DNA from: Planctomycetota bacterium
GTDB lineage: Bacteria; Planctomycetota; Phycisphaerae; UBA1845; PWPN01
Assembly: GCA_016209665.1 (NCBI GenBank)
Contig: JACQVT010000896.1
Span: 1-7,565 of the forward strand
Direction: 5' to 3'
Length of the DNA stretch: 7,565 nucleotides
The notes under the pieces were generated by a model, which worked only from the letters and a program-made list of their open reading frames with translations, was not told where the DNA came from and did no database searches. Within the stretch, counting starts at the first letter, position 1. The number at the start of each line of letters is the position of its first letter. The position numbers and the translations under genes are program-made. Of this stretch, positions 5,680-7,565 are shown in pieces.

Positions 5680-7565
5680 ATGCAGACCGGACGGCTCATG
5701 GTCGCGGCGTGTGCGGGGATTGCCGTTCTCGTGCTCCATCAGGCTTCGCTGGCCGCCGGCAAGATCAAGGGTAGCGCCGGCGGCATCGAGCGCGGGGCCA
5801 GCGTGATCTCTCGCGACGGCACGCTGCGCGGTTGGACGGTCACCGGCCCCAGCGGCTTGTACGAGTTCACGGGCCTTCAGGCCGGCGAGTACCTGATGCT
5901 CATCAACGGCATCATCGTTCCCAACGTGCGGGTGCTCGACGGCCGCACGACCGTCGTCGACCAGGCGGACCAGCCCGAGTTGAGCTTCGAGCAGGAACTG
6001 TGGACGCCCGGCCGCGTGAGTTTCGCCCAGAGTTTCGTGGCCACCGGCACGGCGGTCACGGGCTTTTCGCTGTGGCGGGCCTCGGGCGATGGACCTCTGC
6101 GGGTGTCGCTGTACGAGGACTCCCCGACGGGCAAACGCGTGGCCGGCCCGGTCGAGACCGGACCGATGACCTGGATCTGCTGGACTGGGCTGCCCGCGGA
6201 CCAGTTCGTCACCACTCCGGGCCGCAAGTACGCCCTGGAGCTGGCGGCGGCGGACGGCAAGCCCTGGAACCACAGCACGCCCCGGCGGGGCGACGTGTAC
6301 CCGGACGGCATTGCCTGGTTTGACGGTGTGGCCCACACCGAAACCGATCTGGGCATCGCCATCTTCGAGCAGCATCCCGGCCTGCGGCGGATCGCGGAGG
6401 CCGGCAATGACCTGCACTATATTCCCACCGGACCTGGCTCAGGCACCTGCACCGTGGCCGGCCAGACGTTCATCGCCAACGCCCCCAATCTCGTGCGGGC
6501 CAACGCCAACTGCGGCTTCAACGACGCGGCGCAGCACTTCATCTTCACGATCCACGAAGGCGGGCCCGATGGGGCTCAAGTCGGACCGGCCTGCCGCACG
6601 CGAATGGTGCCGAACTGGGGCACCGAGGCGATGTGGTTTTCCGATGCGGTGTCGCTCAAGCCGGGCCGGCAATACTATCTCCAGTACCGCCGGGCGGACG
6701 GCAAGCCGTTCTTCTCGTATCTCTCCTCGAACGAGTACAAGGAAGGCCGGGCCTACCGCGACAACAAGATGCTCGACGAGCGGTTCGACCAACTGTTCGG
6801 CATCGACGGCGAGGAGGAGCCCGGCGGCGTCATCTACCCCCACAACGTCAAGGCGACGGACATCACCGGGACGACGGCCCGCATCACATGGGAGTCGGGG
6901 ACTGCCGGCGACGGGTTGGTGCACTATGGAACGACCCGGCAGCTTGCCGGCGTGACCGGCTCGCGCGAGGAGCGACGGGCGACACACTCGGTGGAGTTGA
7001 AGGGCCTCCAGCCGGGGACGCTCTATCTTTACCGGGCCTCGTCCGACACGTACAAGCGGTCATCGCTGCGGATGTACTCGCGCATCTACAGCCTGATGAC
7101 GCTTCCGGTAGGTAATGATCGCCCGAGGTACGACCGGCCCTTGGCCGGGGCGGAGCCACCCCGGTGCGAGGACTGCCTGGCCATCGTCAACCCGGGTTTC
7201 GAGGAGGGTACGCGCGGCTGGACTCGCCTCGCCCGTGCCGGGCGCCCGAGAGAGCCGGAGCGTTATCGGCCGCAGTGCGAGCCGTTCGGCGACGCCGTGG
7301 AGGGCACGGACGGCTACCTGCCTCACAGCGGCCGGCGGCTCTACGGGTGGTCTTGCTTTGGCCGGGACGACCCGGCCTGGACCGAGCCGAGAGAGGACTG
7401 GAAACGTGAGATCACCTACCAGCGGATCGCCGTTCAGCCCGATCGCGAGTACGTGCTGAAGGCCTGGATCCTGACCGGCGACCGAGGCAGCGGCTGGGGC
7501 CGCGATTCGCGCGTGCGGCTGGCTGTCGATGAGCGGGACGCTGGCCTGCTGGAGCGGTTCGACAC
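5680..7565 (+). CDS. Secreted multi-domain paralogue with an added fibronectin-III-like domain, 3' end outside the window
   Basis: 628 residues translated with no stop before the window end; function unknown. The signal peptide has Arg5, a hydrophobic stretch (6-19) and probable cleavage near SLA-A (23-26). A short CarboxypepD-regulatory-like domain follows (27-95; GPSGLYEFTGLQAGEYLM at 57-74). Module A (114-230) contains SFAQSFVATG and RGDVYPDGIAWFDGVA, and module B (258-376) contains TIHEGGPDGAQVGP and PGRQYYLQYRR, both parallel to the upstream protein. A fibronectin-III-like domain (385-477; ARITWESG, LVHYGTT, LKGLQPGTLYLYRASS) follows, close to the type found before metallophosphoesterase domains. 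The last part starts VNPGFEEGTRGW (503-514), a CBM4/9-like domain cut by the window edge. It starts immediately after the stop of its paralogue, indicating tandem duplication and co-expression. A catalytic domain further downstream cannot be excluded. Confidence 0.85.
   Translation, partial: MQTGRLMVAACAGIAVLVLHQASLAAGKIKGSAGGIERGASVISRDGTLRGWTVTGPSGLYEFTGLQAGEYLMLINGIIVPNVRVLDGRTTVVDQADQPELSFEQELWTPGRVSFAQSFVATGTAVTGFSLWRASGDGPLRVSLYEDSPTGKRVAGPVETGPMTWICWTGLPADQFVTTPGRKYALELAAADGKPWNHSTPRRGDVYPDGIAWFDGVAHTETDLGIAIFEQHPGLRRIAEAGNDLHYIPTGPGSGTCTVAGQTFIANAPNLVRANANCGFNDAAQHFIFTIHEGGPDGAQVGPACRTRMVPNWGTEAMWFSDAVSLKPGRQYYLQYRRADGKPFFSYLSSNEYKEGRAYRDNKMLDERFDQLFGIDGEEEPGGVIYPHNVKATDITGTTARITWESGTAGDGLVHYGTTRQLAGVTGSREERRATHSVELKGLQPGTLYLYRASSDTYKRSSLRMYSRIYSLMTLPVGNDRPRYDRPLAGAEPPRCEDCLAIVNPGFEEGTRGWTRLARAGRPREPERYRPQCEPFGDAVEGTDGYLPHSGRRLYGWSCFGRDDPAWTEPREDWKREITYQRIAVQPDREYVLKAWILTGDRGSGWGRDSRVRLAVDERDAGLLERFD

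Noticed and set aside
5701..5712. Possible lipobox VAAC (residues 8-11) in the second secreted protein
   Set aside because: Only about five hydrophobic residues precede the cysteine and the hydrophobic stretch continues past it, so a normal signal peptidase I site near residue 25 fits better.
6284..6302. RGD tripeptide in module A of the second secreted protein
   Set aside because: The upstream paralogue also has RGD here, as part of the conserved RGDVYP turn of the module; there is no reason to read it as an integrin-type adhesion motif.
3553..6417. Minus-strand frame open for 955 codons upstream of the acyl-CoA synthetase, antisense to the secreted proteins
   Set aside because: The conceptual peptide is low-complexity, Arg/Ala/Gly/His-rich and has no domain. 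The plus-strand frame has signal peptides and paralogous domains. The opening is explained by high GC and codon bias on the plus strand.

Overview
The window is GC-rich and gene-dense, most likely from an environmental bacterium. A Planctomycetota-like source is suggested by the large secreted proteins built from a CarboxypepD-regulatory-like domain, duplicated beta-rich modules and an NPSFEEG-type carbohydrate-binding end, and by weak Shine-Dalgarno signals at some starts. This placement is an inference; no rRNA or marker gene is present.

Layout. The left half (1-3552) is a minus-strand catabolic cluster, read right to left: an AMP-forming acyl-CoA synthetase of the plant AAE17/18 type (1480-3552), a 3-hydroxybutyrate dehydrogenase of the SDR family overlapping it by ATGA (710-1483), then, after a 197-bp gap rich in inverted repeats, an acetyl-CoA acetyltransferase (thiolase) cut by the window start (1-512). 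Together these could convert 3-hydroxybutyrate to acetoacetate, activate it to acetoacetyl-CoA, and cleave that to two acetyl-CoA. This would be a complete ketone-body or polyhydroxybutyrate-monomer utilisation route.

The middle (3553-3963) is a 411-bp divergent intergenic region. It holds a striking mirror-symmetric set of five hairpins (3707-3894), centred on a perfect palindrome with 26-bp arms and a 3-nt loop (3776-3830).

The right half (3964-7565) holds two directly adjacent plus-strand genes. They are paralogues and encode exported multi-domain proteins of unknown function: signal peptide, CarboxypepD-regulatory-like domain, two copies of a beta-rich module with a 'VYPxGxAWFDG' signature, and a C-terminal CBM4/9-like domain. 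The second also has a fibronectin-III-like domain and runs off the window. They share no evident pathway with the catabolic cluster.

The two most noteworthy items are the mirrored five-hairpin element and the use of an AAE17/18-type ligase where an acetoacetyl-CoA synthetase or CoA-transferase would be expected. The paralogous secreted pair is an uncharacterised family worth defining.
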